Of a stretch of DNA of 64,000 nucleotides, positions 11,993-24,000 are shown piece by piece. The notes under the pieces are model-generated. The model was given only the letters and a program-made list of their open reading frames with translations, had not been told where the DNA came from and searched no databases. The stretch spans positions 8,058,160-8,122,159 of the forward strand of contig CM035171.1 of NCBI GenBank assembly GCA_020205615.1, written 5' to 3'. Made by a program: the position numbers and the translations under genes. How positions within the stretch are numbered: position 1 is the first letter of the stretch; every line of letters starts with the position of its first letter. The DNA comes from Panax quinquefolius. Taxonomy: Eukaryota > Streptophyta > Magnoliopsida > Apiales > Araliaceae.

Positions 11993-12760
11993 ATGATAAG
12001 AGACAAAAATAGAAGGCATAATTTGACTGGATTTATTTTCCTATTCCGGTCGGTGCCATTTGGAACTTTGGGGCTCAATATATCTAAATAATTATAACTA
12101 AAAAATTATATGTAGTAGGTGAGAATGAAATAGAATAATTGATGCGGCTGCTAAGAGTGTTATAAAAGGTGGATAAATTTATAGTGTAAGCTTAAATAGG
12201 TACTACTACTACGTAGCATAATTAACCCTAATGAATCAAATTGAGGGTCTACTAAATACTACAGTACTTAATTAGGTTGAATAATGATATATGCATTCAA
12301 TATTAATGAACTCGATCTACTCAAGGCACCAACCAAATTAAAAGAAAAGGTGCGGTGCGTACAAATAATCAATCATGTGAAAGAGAATCAACCACGTTTC
12401 ACTCGTTTTTTTTTTGTTTTCATTTTCTTTAGAGAGCAACTGCATGCCTATTTGCCTTTGACTGATCAGTGGTTGGCATTTTTAGAAAAGGAGATTTTCT
12501 TGGTAAAGGTACCCACTTCAAGTTTTTCACAGGACGAGTGCCCAAAGGCCGAAAGGTCTCACCATAATTTTCTTTTTTACATTCTAAATAACATAGATTA
12601 AGAACAGGTGCCAGTTTCACCCATGCAAGACAATGTACAGTTAACCATTGGAACCACCAAGAAGCTAATACTTCTGTAAGAAAAAATTTTATCTTGACAT
12701 CCATCACATTGCACTGATCGATTTTAGGACCAACTTGTAATGTCCTGGGCAAATGCAATT

Positions 12761-12857
12761 AATTAGGTGCCATCTATACAAGGAGATCCATCTAAGAGTT
12801 CTCATGTATATAATTAGGTGCCATCTATACAAGGAGATCCATCTAAGAGATCTCATT
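12761..12857. repeat. 51-bp tandem duplication
   Basis: The segment starting aattaggtgccatctataca occurs at 12761 and 12812 with nearly identical following sequence (ggagatccatctaagag). Confidence 0.9.
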
Positions 12858-13386
12858 TATTCATGAACCGAATCCACAATATATTGACATCCAAAACAGA
12901 GCACGCTCATTTGTAGTAGGCACTTCCATTTTCACATGAATCCCAAATGCATTTAAGCATTTCACAACTATAGTGACAATTATGTATCCAGTGAAACAGA
13001 GATAGAATGAAGATCACATAGGATGATAGGAAGTAGATCTTATAATCAAACCAACTTCCAATCCAGAATGCACCACCTTAAGCCAAATTAAGAGTTTCTG
13101 AATTTCAGCAAATCTAGTTTCTGCGTATTGAAAAATTATTGCAATGTTTCATGGTTTTTAACATAAGAAATTGATCATGCATTAATAATGCTGACTGGTT
13201 TATGTTTACTTAAAAATTGACAACCAACTTCAGAAAAAATTGGTTCTTCTTTCACTACCTTACTTTTTACATAAATACATATAAAGTTAGTTCCGTTACC
13301 CCAGTAAAAGGCCCAAAATCCAAAATCTTAAATTCTCTCATACTGATATAGGAAAGTGACTTGTTTGCCACCAGTTATTACATACC

Positions 13387-15607
13387 TTACATGTTCTTCT
13401 TGCCGTCGGAATGGGACAAACTTTGGTCAATGGACTGCAACTGGTTTCGGAGGTTTTGATTTTCTTCCTGCAACCGACCATGTTCTAGGAGGAACCCTTC
13501 AGATTGACTTTTAAGAGCCACTGAATTGGTTTCTGCAGCCTTTACTTCTTTGTCTTTTGTCTCACATTCAGATTCCAGCTTCTTGATCTTTGTCCTCAAT
13601 CTAGAAACCTCCTCACCTAAGCCTTTGAGCTCCTCTGCACCGCCATTCTTGCTATCCTCAAAACCACGATTCTGTTTCTTTGTAGCCTCCATGGCCTTTC
13701 TAAGTAAGCGAAGTTCCCTTATGTAATGGTGTAGCTTATCTATCATAAAAGATAGGAATAACAAGAATCCTGCATGAAAGAATTCTTCTGAATAAAAAAG
13801 GGGAAGCACGTTTAATCAAACACACAATCAATAAACCTATTAGAGTTTCAAGTAGTTTCATATTATTCATCCTCAGCATTGAACAATTGCACTAAAATTA
13901 TCATGGACGTTGCTATATTCTGACTCCAATTCTTGAATTTGATAGATGACCATGAATATTATATTGTACACCACTAAAGGAGTATACGAAAAACATGAAA
14001 AGTAGAAAATTTTGATCGTAGTTCCCAGGCCTAATGGGATTTGACATTAACAGACTGTAATGATGTTGTATTTTAATATCCAAAAAGAGTCTGCATGATA
14101 ATATAAATTGACTAATAGTAAGCATTTCGAAGAAAGTGGTAGCAGATTCTTCAGATTATGGGGACCAAGTGACCATAAGGAAAATACTCCGACTACCAGT
14201 AATTATAAAGAAATAAGATAATAGTAGTCTGATCTACAACATAGTCCCTCATGTTTACCAACTTATGCAATGTACTACATTATGTTTCAATTTTTACAAT
14301 GTCCTCCATTCCCTCTCCACTTTTTACAAATCTATCACACTTTAATTTGAGGAAAATCAGCCCATGTGACACAGTTTAAGGGATCTTTTTCTTTCAACTG
14401 CATGTTAACTCGCATGCTTCCCTCAAATTAGAGTGGGAAATTGGGTTGCATTGTGGACAAAAATATCCTTAAATTGGGTCATATTTTCGTCTCATGGGCT
14501 GATTTCTCCAAATTTAATAGGAAGAGGCGACAGATTTGGAAAATTGGAGAGATGATAGATGACATAGTAAAAACTGAAATATCAATAAGCACACTGCAAA
14601 AGAGGGTAAACATGAGGGGGCATTTTCCACATTGCTTAAAATAGTATCTTCAGATATTATTCACAACCACTATGAGGTAATCAAGGTCACAGTTTCATTA
14701 AAGTTTTTACTAACAATCTTAACAAGCGAACCAAGTTCATAAGAACTTCAAGTGAAACTCCAGCAAAACCAAAAGGAGAAACTTAGAAAAGTTAACAAAA
14801 TTAACATGAGCACTAGATTCAAGTATTCAAAGACAAGGATGGGACATCCACAAAAAAAAGTGAGATATAGAGATAAGCTCTGAGCATCATTATATGAGAA
14901 TCTGGAAAAATTACCCAATAAGGATTCTAATACCATCATTGCCTTTCCATATAAGAAGTTAGAGAGATAGAAATATGCAACTCTTAAATAGTTAGAAAGA
15001 TGCAAACTAGATACTGACCTCACCTTTTTAGAAGTAAAAATGTTTCATATAAAAAGTAAGGATATAAATCAAATAATTAGGTAGAGCCATATAAAATTAA
15101 GTAATAAAACAGACATTAACAATGAAAAAACTAACTTCAAACAATAAAACAATGAAACAGACTAGAGCCATATAAAATTAAGTAATAAAACAGACATTAA
15201 AAATGAAAAAAACTAACTTCAAGCAAAATATATCGTATATCACAATTTCGAACTTAAATCGCCTCCAATTAAAGATCAAGTAAAACTTTCAGGTGTATAT
15301 AGGCGAAGATGAAATATCGTGCAATTGTACCCATGAGAGAGGCTTCGAGCATGTGATTAGCCAAGAGGACGTGATCAGTAGGGTTAAGGGCTTCCATCGG
15401 ACGGGTCTGGATTTCTCTAATGGTGTAAACGGTGTACATCATGATGACGAAGACGGTGGCGGCGACGGATTTGACGACGAGCGGTGCCCTTCCTCGTTTA
15501 ACGCGATCCAAACCCATAATCAGAAGCTTTCGCAGAGGGGTTCTGAATAACAGTAGCAGAATCCCCGCCATTTCGGCAAACATCAACATGAACAATAGCT
15601 GTATCAT
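13387..15607 (-). CDS. BAP31-like ER membrane protein, copy 1 (2 exons)
   Basis: Exons read at 15607-15331 and 13769-13387, phase 1, giving 219 aa. Exon 1 begins at ATG 15607 and ends ATGG|GTACAA; exon 2 follows GCAG. The N-terminal part has membrane segments around residues 3-22 and 43-65 and a third hydrophobic stretch across the exon junction (GFLLFLSFMI). The rest is a charged coiled coil (LRTKIKKLESECETKDKEV) ending in -KKNM, a C-terminal KKXX-type ER retrieval signal. This is the BAP29/BAP31 architecture: BAP31 proteins act in the ER as cargo and quality-control adaptors. Length agrees with plant homologues as I recall them. The 1.56-kb intron holds a foldback element and an 81-bp duplication. 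A diverged copy lies immediately upstream on the same strand, so the pair is a tandem duplication. Confidence 0.9.
14243..14622. mobile_element. Foldback (long inverted repeat) element in the BAP31-like intron
   Basis: The left arm (14243 to about 14420) and the reverse complement of the right arm (14622 to about 14430) align along nearly their whole length. Shared blocks are ccctcatgtttacc at the tips, then a tttttac block, ctctcca, and aaatcagcccatg. No coding capacity is visible. This is a MITE or foldback-type element of ~380 bp, possibly Mutator-like. A target duplication was not identified. Confidence 0.8.
15083..15226. repeat. 81-bp tandem duplication in the BAP31-like intron
   Basis: The segment agagccatataaaattaagt starts at 15083 and again at 15164, with the following ~60 bp nearly identical. 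Confidence 0.9.
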
Positions 15608-16405
15608 TGTCCCCTCTCGCTACAAAGTCACAAACCCTAGCCAGAGAGAGGCGAGAGAGAATTAGAAAAGTGTTTTTATTTATCAATTACTACATCAATT
15701 ATCAATTATTAATAATTGAACAGAGGAGAGGACGGAAATATGAAGCATACGAGCGTCAACGTCGATCTGCTGTTCTTCGCACTGCCCACTCGCTTTTTGT
15801 TCTGCCGACATACTCGATACTTGTTTGGCTAGAGGGTTTCACTATTCTGTATGGGGGCAAGTTAACACGTGCTGAAACGCAACAATTTGATTGGATTTTG
15901 TTTTTTTGTTTGCAAATGTATATTTCCACATAATTTTTTAATATTTATACATAAAAAGTATTCTTATAGATGCAACGATTTTTATCTAAAAATATCAAAA
16001 AATTATATAAAAATATCAATTTCCTTCTAATATTAACAAGAGCAACCAAATAACTGAATCTTACTTTTATTGTTAACTATTTATTTTTTGAATGGATACA
16101 ATTTTCAGATAATTTTAAATGCAGTACTATTTAGAAAAGAACACCATCACAAAAATATGTTGAAAGTCGGTCTGGGAGCGAAAATTATTTTTCATGATTA
16201 TATAGTTTGACCAAGCCTAATTATTCTCTGGCGCTCTGGCCTGCCTCGGCCGTCCCAGCCCATTATGTACCAATATTTCAATACATCATTCTTCCCTCTG
16301 TTTTACCATTACCTTTTTCACTCTTACAGCAACCACATATCTACAGTAGGTGTCTAACACACCCATTAATATCCATTGCCGGTACAATAAAATGTCATTA
16401 TGTAA

Positions 16406-19400
16406 TCAGTGCTGATAGATGGGTCTCCGGTGTCTTGGTGAAGATGGTGCAGTACTGCCAGAAAGTAAAAGCTTATGACACCGGTTAGTCGTTACCACCT
16501 CATTATCGGAACATACTTCTGCTCTACTCCTCTTGTTGGCTTCCTGGATGTCCCATGGAATTAGATTTAGTCCGTCAGGCATTATGCTGGCTTTAAAGCC
16601 AGTCCATCCTGTTTCTTCTTCATCCTTCAACAATATCTGATCAATTGACTGCAACTGGTTCCAAAGAATTTGATTGTACTCGAGCAAGCGGTCATACTCA
16701 AGGTTGAATCCTTCAGACTGCTTCTTCAGGGCCAACACAATAGCTTCTTTGGCATTAGCCTCGTATGTTTTTCTCTGGCATTCAGATTCCAGCTTCATGA
16801 TCCTTGCTCTCAGTCTAGCAACCTCATTCTCTAACTCATGAACTTGTACTGTCACAAAATGTCTCCTGACCTCAAGTTGCTTTTCTTCAGCCTTGATGAT
16901 CTTCTTGAGTGAACCGCGCTCTCTCATAAGATGGTGGAATTTGTATATAATAACTGAAAGGAATAGCAAGAATCCTGCAATTTTAATAAAACAAATTTAT
17001 TTCAAGTTTGGAGAAAACTACAAGTAATCTGACATAATGTTAGGCTTAGGATGTGTTTAATAAAATTGAATGTTAAGATCTGAAGAATAATGTAGATCAT
17101 CTGTTTAAAATTGTATCTAAATGAAAAAATGTTATTTGATAACAATTTTTTTCAAAATGTATAAATCACAGTATCTTACCATTTTAACCCTCTGAGCTAT
17201 TTAAACAAAACTTATTAAAACCCCACTCCTTAATTTCTGAATCATCGCAAATAATTATACCACCTTCATTATCCTTTTTACATCAGATTGCTTCTTTATT
17301 TATTTTTGAACACCCTTTTTCTTCTTCTATGTCTATGTCTATGTCTATGTCTATGTCTATGTCTATGTCTATCTATGTCTATGTCTATCTATGTCTATGT
17401 CTATCTGCTTTGTTTATTTGATGACAGTAAGAAAGAGGAACCTTTAGCATATTTGAAGGCGAATTCAAGAAATAAATTACTCAATTTATCCAAATTGAAA
17501 GAGGAAGCTTTCTTCTATTGTTACTATTATGGACTCAGATTCTTGGGTTCGTCTCTCTAATTTATCCAGCTGTTATCAATTTCGATCGGGTCAGTGTATA
17601 GATAAATTGGGAAAGAATAATTGAAAGTTTGTGCTTTTTGGGAATTTAGAGAGTTTTGATTTTGGAAAGAAATGGGGTTTACATTTTGGTTGTTTTTATT
17701 AAGGGTTTTGCTTTTTGTATTTTGCAGATCCTTTTAATGGAAAGGACTGAGGAGATGGAAAGTGCTGAAGGGTCGAGGCTAGAATTTCTATGTCCATTTT
17801 GTACGTATTCCAAACCTGTAGTGATTCTCGATTTGATGTGGAAATTGGAATCTCGTTTTTGTTACGGTGGCAGTGATGGTTTTGTATTTGAGAAGGAAGG
17901 AGTCGCTGCCGACGCCGCTGCGGCAGTGGATTGTGTAATTAGAGGGATACAAGAGGGATTTTGTAATATTGAAGTTATTTTGGTAGGAAAAAAAGACAAC
18001 TTTCGTTCAAATTGTCCTCTTAATAGTTTAAATTTAATCTTCTCTCTTAACGATTTAGATGTATTCAGAGGGAAGAAAAATTTACCAAACATGCCTCTTA
18101 GCGAATAAGAGTTGAGATGTTAAGATGCATTAAGATGCAATCAAACACCACCTTAGACAACTCTACAAAAGATACTTTTATTTTTGTTTTTAGATGCCTC
18201 AAAGTACACAACAACTCCATAAGTGAAGTGGTAAACTGTAGAACAAGAAATGTCTAAGGCCGCAAACTTGACCGAACTACAACTTTTATCAAGCAATATA
18301 TTTTCTACCACGATCATCCTAATATGTTGTTTTAGAAAACATCTTCCTCTATCCTTTTATTTCTCCTGTTTGACGTAGGTAGCACTTAGCAGATATACCA
18401 TCATTTGTTCCTGGGAATGTTTAACTTTCATAATGAGATTAATTGATTATTATGACGTAGTTGATTATCATGAGATAAGCTCATCAAACAAACACCCTTT
18501 GGTCCAGACAAAATCAAGCACAGAGCATCTCATACCAACATACGCTTCAGAGCTTTCATTTAGAAGCTATTCTGCATATTAATGAAGCCAGAAAAGGTAC
18601 ACCAGGTTCCACTAATTAATGATGCCAAATTCTCAAGAGACCTATAAATTGGAAGTAAAAAGGGAAAACTGAATTATAAATGTACACCTATCAAGCAAAT
18701 CCACAATATAAACTTAAATGACAACTGGTGCATGCAGCTAATGGTCTGTACAGAGGTTCCTTTCCCAGAAAGCTCCAAGGATTCACTGGAACTTTAGTAA
18801 ATTGGTTCATTGGCGTTGCACTCTAATAGCATCTCTAAATGCTCCTTTACTCTATGCTCTTGCTGATGACTCCTTCACTCTAAGCCCTTTGAGGTCAGAG
18901 GTTTACCAAGTGCACACCCAAAGTAGTGGCTGTTGGTGCCTCCGGGGAAAGAAAAATCTATGAATCACATGTACTTAAAACCAAATATGCACAAGTAATA
19001 AGTCTCTACCTATTTAACTGAGGATTACTCCTCAAAAATACCCAGGATTATAGAGTTCCGTTACTGTCTACTTATCAAATCAAATAAATTACACCAAGTC
19101 TAAAGCCTAATGTAGATAGAACACTAACTTCAGTGTTCATTGGAGTAATATGGTTTTTAACAAAAGGCATCTCTCTTCCAAGAAATGACTAAAAAGGTAT
19201 TTAGTAGCAACCCTGCATCCAAAATAATTAGAAAAAGATTTGCATTCTATGTTAGGCTTGCACTACAAATTAACAATTTGATCTTAAGACAACAGAGCAA
19301 AGCCTCAAGACTGCTTTTAAAAAATATTGACATCACAGTTGGGGACTGTTGATAACATATATGTTGCTCAGAGTATATAAGTCTTCCCCTTTAGTCTTTC

Positions 19401-20116
19401 TGAAAATCACACCAACTACTAGGGGGAAAAAGAGAGAAGGTAAACCAATGCGACTATATCCATTTTTGATACTTCAGAAATGAAACTACAGCAACTGCAC
19501 CGAATTCCTAGCCAGAAACATCCATTATCCCTAATATTCCTCCTTCAAGCTCTATATATGTTAACCCTTATCTTGATTTGGTCCTAATAACTAATTAAAA
19601 TTAAGACAAAGACTTGCCAAATATGCCAAAAGAAAATTTTAAATTAGTTAAGCATATATCACAAGTTTTCAGATTTTATAATCTCAACAAAAAATAAATG
19701 CATGATTTTTCGATCTCCTTTCCTCAACTTCCTTAAATCAAAACAAATGCACTCACATAACAAATAGTAATAAATCAGTCTGAAAACAGTAGGGAAGAGA
19801 AGATAGAACATAAAGGAGATGGAGAATTACCGGTAAGAGAAGCTTGGAGCAATTTATGAGGCAAAAGAAGCTGGTCGGCGGGAATAATTGAACCGGCACG
19901 GATTGAACGGAAATGAATTTGAAGAATAATGTAAAGAGTGGAAATTAAATGAGCTAGAAATGTCAGCCCGATGGTTAAGACGATTATGGGAGCTTGACCT
20001 TGTTTCACCACGCAATCCATGGCTTGCTGTGCAGGCTTTCGGAGAAACGTTTTAAATGAAAGGGCAATTAACACAACTGCCTCCATCAATATCAGCTTAG
20101 CTAATAGCTCAATCAT
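16406..20116 (-). CDS. BAP31-like ER membrane protein, copy 2 (2 exons)
   Basis: Exons read at 20116-19831 (ends ACCG|GTAATT) and 16974-16406 (after GCAG), with the same phase-1 junction as copy 1 and the same GFLLFLS residues across it; total 284 aa. Hydrophobic segments occur near residues 4-22 and 43-66, followed by a coiled coil (ARLRARIMKLESECQRKTYE) and LQSIDQILLKDEEE, which aligns with LQSIDQSLSHSD of copy 1. Copy 1 ends soon after this point with KKNM. Copy 2 instead continues for ~70 residues with no recognised domain and ends IYQH, so it lacks the KKXX signal. The extension may be read-through into former 3' UTR after loss of the old stop, or an unspliced intron. The 2.86-kb intron carries a hAT-like element with a Di19 fragment. 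Confidence 0.85.
17327..17406. repeat. (GTCTAT)n hexanucleotide repeat
   Basis: About 13 units of GTCTAT with two short 4-bp slips. It lies upstream of the Di19-like ATG on the plus strand, as a 5' leader repeat would. Confidence 0.9.
17529..17802 (+). pseudogene. Di19-type zinc-finger gene 5' fragment
   Basis: An ATG at 17529 starts MDSDSWVRLSNLSSCYQFRS, which matches the N-terminus of plant dehydration-induced 19 (Di19) proteins (MDSDSW-RLS-----YQ-RS). A GTCAGT donor follows. After a TTTTGCAG acceptor near 17728 comes a second piece, EEMESAEGSRLEFLCPFC, which matches the Di19 acidic stretch and first zinc-finger CPFC. The acidic piece is not in frame with the first exon through the natural junction, and the finger is not completed (no CCHID or EHP follows), so this is a broken 5' fragment. 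It lies inside a hAT-like element in an antisense intron. Di19 recognition is from memory of the family. Confidence 0.5.
18155..19830. other. Remainder of the BAP31-like copy 2 intron
   Basis: AT-rich intronic sequence. No coding region, tRNA or clear repeat was seen. Confidence 0.5.
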
Positions 20117-21028
20117 TGAATTGAATTGTTGTATTATAATTTGTATAACTATATGCTGTATGTGTATGTATAGTGAGAAAGAGGGAAGGGGCGGTGGTAT
20201 TACTGTTGGGATTTCAAGTTAGGGGTAATGGGATCTATTTGAGGAGTAATAATTTAGGGATCTATTTGACTGGAAATTCTTCTGCGATTAAAGTCCCTGT
20301 AAGCTACGGAATCTGTAATTTTATTTTATTATTATTTTTTTCGTCTAATCCCAGTTGCAGTATCAATAGTTTAAGCTTAAATATGGACTAATGCACTCAA
20401 CTTTTTTTATAAAAAAATCCCTCTTTAAAAATTGTCTTCTTAATTCTTTCAATTAATAAATTAAACTCTTCATTTTTACTTTAGGTGCCACGTAAAAAAT
20501 TAATAATATAACACCAACATATAACTAAAAAATATTTATTCTATTAATTTTTTATACCAAAAAGATTAATATAAAACTAAAACCTTAAAATTATTTCATT
20601 ACATCCTCCATTTCATTCATCCCACCCAAAGGCAACATAAATGATTCCATAGCTGATTTTTTGTGTGTTGTATGTTTGACAAGGGATTGAAGTGTAAATG
20701 TAAATTAAAAATAGGGTTGTACGTTAAATTAGCACCATCTCCAACAGAGGAAGTTACAATTTACCCCTTGAATTAATAATATCCTTTCGACTCAACCATG
20801 TTAGTTTTAGGCAACTAGAAACCTTAATCAACCATCTCATGTTCATAGCCAGCCCAACTTTAGCATAAACATTACTAAACAAACTTCTACAACCCAAAAC
20901 TATCCTGCACCAAACTTAGTGGTCCAAAAATAACACTTCCTTAAGTAACTATTGTTGTTTGTATAAATGTTTTTCTTGCTACCACATTTGGGCAAATATG
21001 CAAGCTACATTTTAAGTTGAAGCATCCC
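20117..21028. other. Intergenic spacer between BAP31-like copy 2 and the RAD16-like gene
   Basis: About 0.9 kb that must hold the promoter of BAP31-like copy 2 and the 3' UTR of the RAD16-like gene, both on the minus strand. No further gene is seen. Confidence 0.6.
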
Positions 21029-24000
21029 TCAAGTGATAAACAGGAATTTCATGTCAGCCTCTGTTAACTTTCCCAAAGCCTCAGCGGAGCCGCCAACAGT
21101 CCTGTAAAAAAGTAGAGCCAAAGGGATTAGAAGATTCACACCCCGCAGTGAACCTAATGAACGATTTATAAGAAAATAGATGTTACCCTTCAAATACTAG
21201 TTCCTTTTTCTCTTGCAACTTCAAAATTCTCTCCTCAATTGTATTCTGAATAACAAATCTCACAATCCTACAAAATTCCACAAGATAACAAATTTCAGGG
21301 AGTTGCGCAACATGACTGTAACATAAAACTAGTGAGCCAACTTACCTGATCGGTTTATACTGCCCTATTCGATGTATTCTATCTTGGGCTTGTCGCTCAA
21401 CGGCTGGATTCCACCATGGGTCCATCAAGAATACCTGCAGGATCACACAAAACACCCACAAATCAATCACTGCGACAAGGCAGAAAAATACTAAATCAAC
21501 AATTCACTATAGGGCCCCCCCATGAGACCAATCTGTCTGAATTCATCAGTGTGTTTTGAAATGAGCTTATTGAATCAACATCTGAGCATTGGGATTTCCC
21601 TTCAGTAGAATACATGAAACCCCTAAAATTCTAGTTTCCACCAAGTTGTACTTGACTCAAGTATAACAGTGTCCCTTACATGTGATGCAACAGTGAGATT
21701 GAGGGCAACCCCTCCCGCTTTCAAGCTCATGAGAAATATTTTACAATCTGCATCCTCGGTAAATCTTGTAATTGCAGCATCTCTTGCACCCATGGACATT
21801 GATCCGTCTAACTGAACACAACAAACTCCGCACTGCAGAACATTTCAACATAGAACCATTATTACAATACTAACTAGATGAAGAAGCAGAAAGGTAATAC
21901 AATATTCTGAGCATATGATTCACCTTCTGTAGAGAGTAATGTATCAAATCCAAGAATGATGTGAATTGGCTGAAAACGATTCCTTTTGCTGAACCATCCC
22001 TCTCAATCATAAATCTAATTTCTTCCCTCTGGAATTAATCAAATTAGATAGGAGTTAGTAAAATTATTACTAGGATGTAATAAATACTCCTTCCAACCTG
22101 CAAAGATGCGCCTTCTTGTTATCAGGTGTTTGGAGTTTAAACTTGTTATAAGATGTGCCAGAACCATACTTATATATTTTATATTTTGAAATATTCATGC
22201 CATTATACTCCAAAACAAAAGGGCCCCTATCTTTGGAGGATAGATGATGTATGTACTTTTAGATTAGACAACCAACAAAATATCAAAGTATTTTTTCAAA
22301 AAATCTAGTTTGTTAACTGACATGTAAAGTAATTTGTCTATATTTCTATTTGACACCTACCTTTCCAAAGATTTTCAAACCACTGAAATGAAGAATCTGT
22401 TTAATGCATGGTTCAAAGTATCGGCATATAAGTGCGTGCCGAATCGCAACCTTGACACGATTGCAAAATTAGAAAATTTTAGGGTAAAGGGTACTTTTCG
22501 GCAACTCGGCCTAACGTAACAGTTTCGGACCAAAATCAAAAACACCGCCCAAAAAAATAAAAAATCGAATATACTAAAAGCTATAAAAGGGAGACGACAA
22601 AAGAGAACGAAGCTTTCTCTGTAAGTTATACATATATTGTAGTACTTAAGTATACGTTAAAATATACTCAAGTGAAATTGTACTTAAATTTTACCTATAT
22701 GCACCAAGTTAAGTATAACTTAAGAAAATATAAAAAAAAATACTTAATATATAATTAGTTAATTAGATTGTACTTAAATTATAATTAAATTGTACCTATA
22801 TAGTACCTAGTCAAGTACAACTTGAAATATTTAAATTGTACTTAAATTCTACAGAACATGTGTACTCAACCATTTGAGTAAAAGAGAACATCAATATCAA
22901 TTTTATTCAAACGTAAAATTAATTAAACATATCTACGAGATGTCTATTTTATCATTTAGGCAATGTTATGTGCACTAGATAGTGTTTTTTGTGAACTTAA
23001 TTGATCCATCTTGTTCTTATTATTTATAATTTTTCCATAATTTTTTACTTTCTTTGAAGCTCTTAACTAGCTAACGGTACCAATACCGTTAACGAAACCA
23101 AAACCGAGTCAAAAAACGACCTTCCGAAACATAGGCCGCTACCGCGACTTTAAACCATGGTTTAACACCTTTGATTATTGCTAGGGTAAATATTACCATA
23201 TACAACTTGTGTTTCCAGAATCCGATGCAAGGTTAAGGAAACACCTCAACACAACTGGAAGATAATTCAACATACAAGCTAAAATTTATTTATTTTCCTC
23301 ATTCCCAGGGAAAAGGTTGTGTTTCAATATTATCTATAAAGTATCTAGACACTCTTGCAACTTAATATGAAAACTTTAATATGAAATAGGACATTATGAT
23401 GGACTAAATACATTTTAGTAACTCGAAAGCTTCTTTCAATGCACGAAAGAATTAATGACCAAAATCTAAAACTACAATGCATGAAAATGCTCAAAAAGAA
23501 AATTTTAATCATATACCAGAGCGTCTATTTTGGTGCTAGTCTGGAAATCATCAAGCCGAACTCTGTTTAGAATACTTGAGCGCTTAAAACCTTTAATAGT
23601 TGTTCTAGTATTCTGGTCTCCATGATCTTTATTCGTACTGAAGTCCACAGTAAGTGGTTTTGAACATGTAGGACATGAAACTTGTCCCACACTAGCAGAG
23701 AATTCAATCAAACAAGATTTACAGAAGACATGTGCACATGAAGTAACCTGGAACATTTAATACAAATGCTTATATTAGAAGAGAAAAATAAGGATCCACT
23801 CAAAGATATTCAAGATATGTGCACATGAAGTTACAAAACAAGGATCAACTCAAAGATTTTCAAGAGAGTCCTGATACATATTACTTGTCATTATTTTAAT
23901 TGAAAAGTAGCTCTGCTTGGAGTTATTTCATTCCTGATTTGTAGAATAATTTATCAGTTAAATGTGATTATTGTCTTTGTCAGCAAAACTAAAGACGAGT

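Larger units (their letters stand above)
11282..13386. other. Intergenic region, no supported gene
   Basis: Between the dirigent promoter and the first BAP31-like gene the sequence is AT-rich with an (AT)n run, a (TG)n run and a 51-bp duplication, listed separately. A run of alternating CACGTG-type palindromes (tgcacgtgcacgtgcacc, near 11741) is a G-box-like cluster. A 109-codon minus-strand open frame at 12758-12429 has no recognisable domain and overlaps low-complexity sequence, so it is not called. Confidence 0.6.
17045..18154. mobile_element. Non-autonomous hAT-like element carrying host-gene sequence
   Basis: The left end (taggatgtgtttaataaaat and on) and the reverse complement of the right end (ctaaggtggtgtttgattgc) match imperfectly. 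Deeper, both ends share variants of TTAAGATCTGAA / TTAACATCTCAA, and both have a TGTTT..TAAA subterminal motif. This style of terminus with repeated subterminal motifs is known from plant hAT MITEs. Inside are a pyrimidine-rich leader, a hexanucleotide repeat and a Di19-like fragment. An 8-bp target duplication was not found, so the ends are approximate. Confidence 0.5.

Noticed and set aside
12284..12601. 105-codon plus-strand open frame
   Set aside because: Overlaps the minus-strand frame and low-complexity T-rich sequence, with no domain.
12429..12758. 109-codon minus-strand open frame
   Set aside because: No recognisable domain, no splice partner and poor composition; it looks like chance in intergenic DNA.
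15293..15665. Plus-strand open frames opposite BAP31-like exon 1
   Set aside because: Shadows of the minus-strand coding exon.
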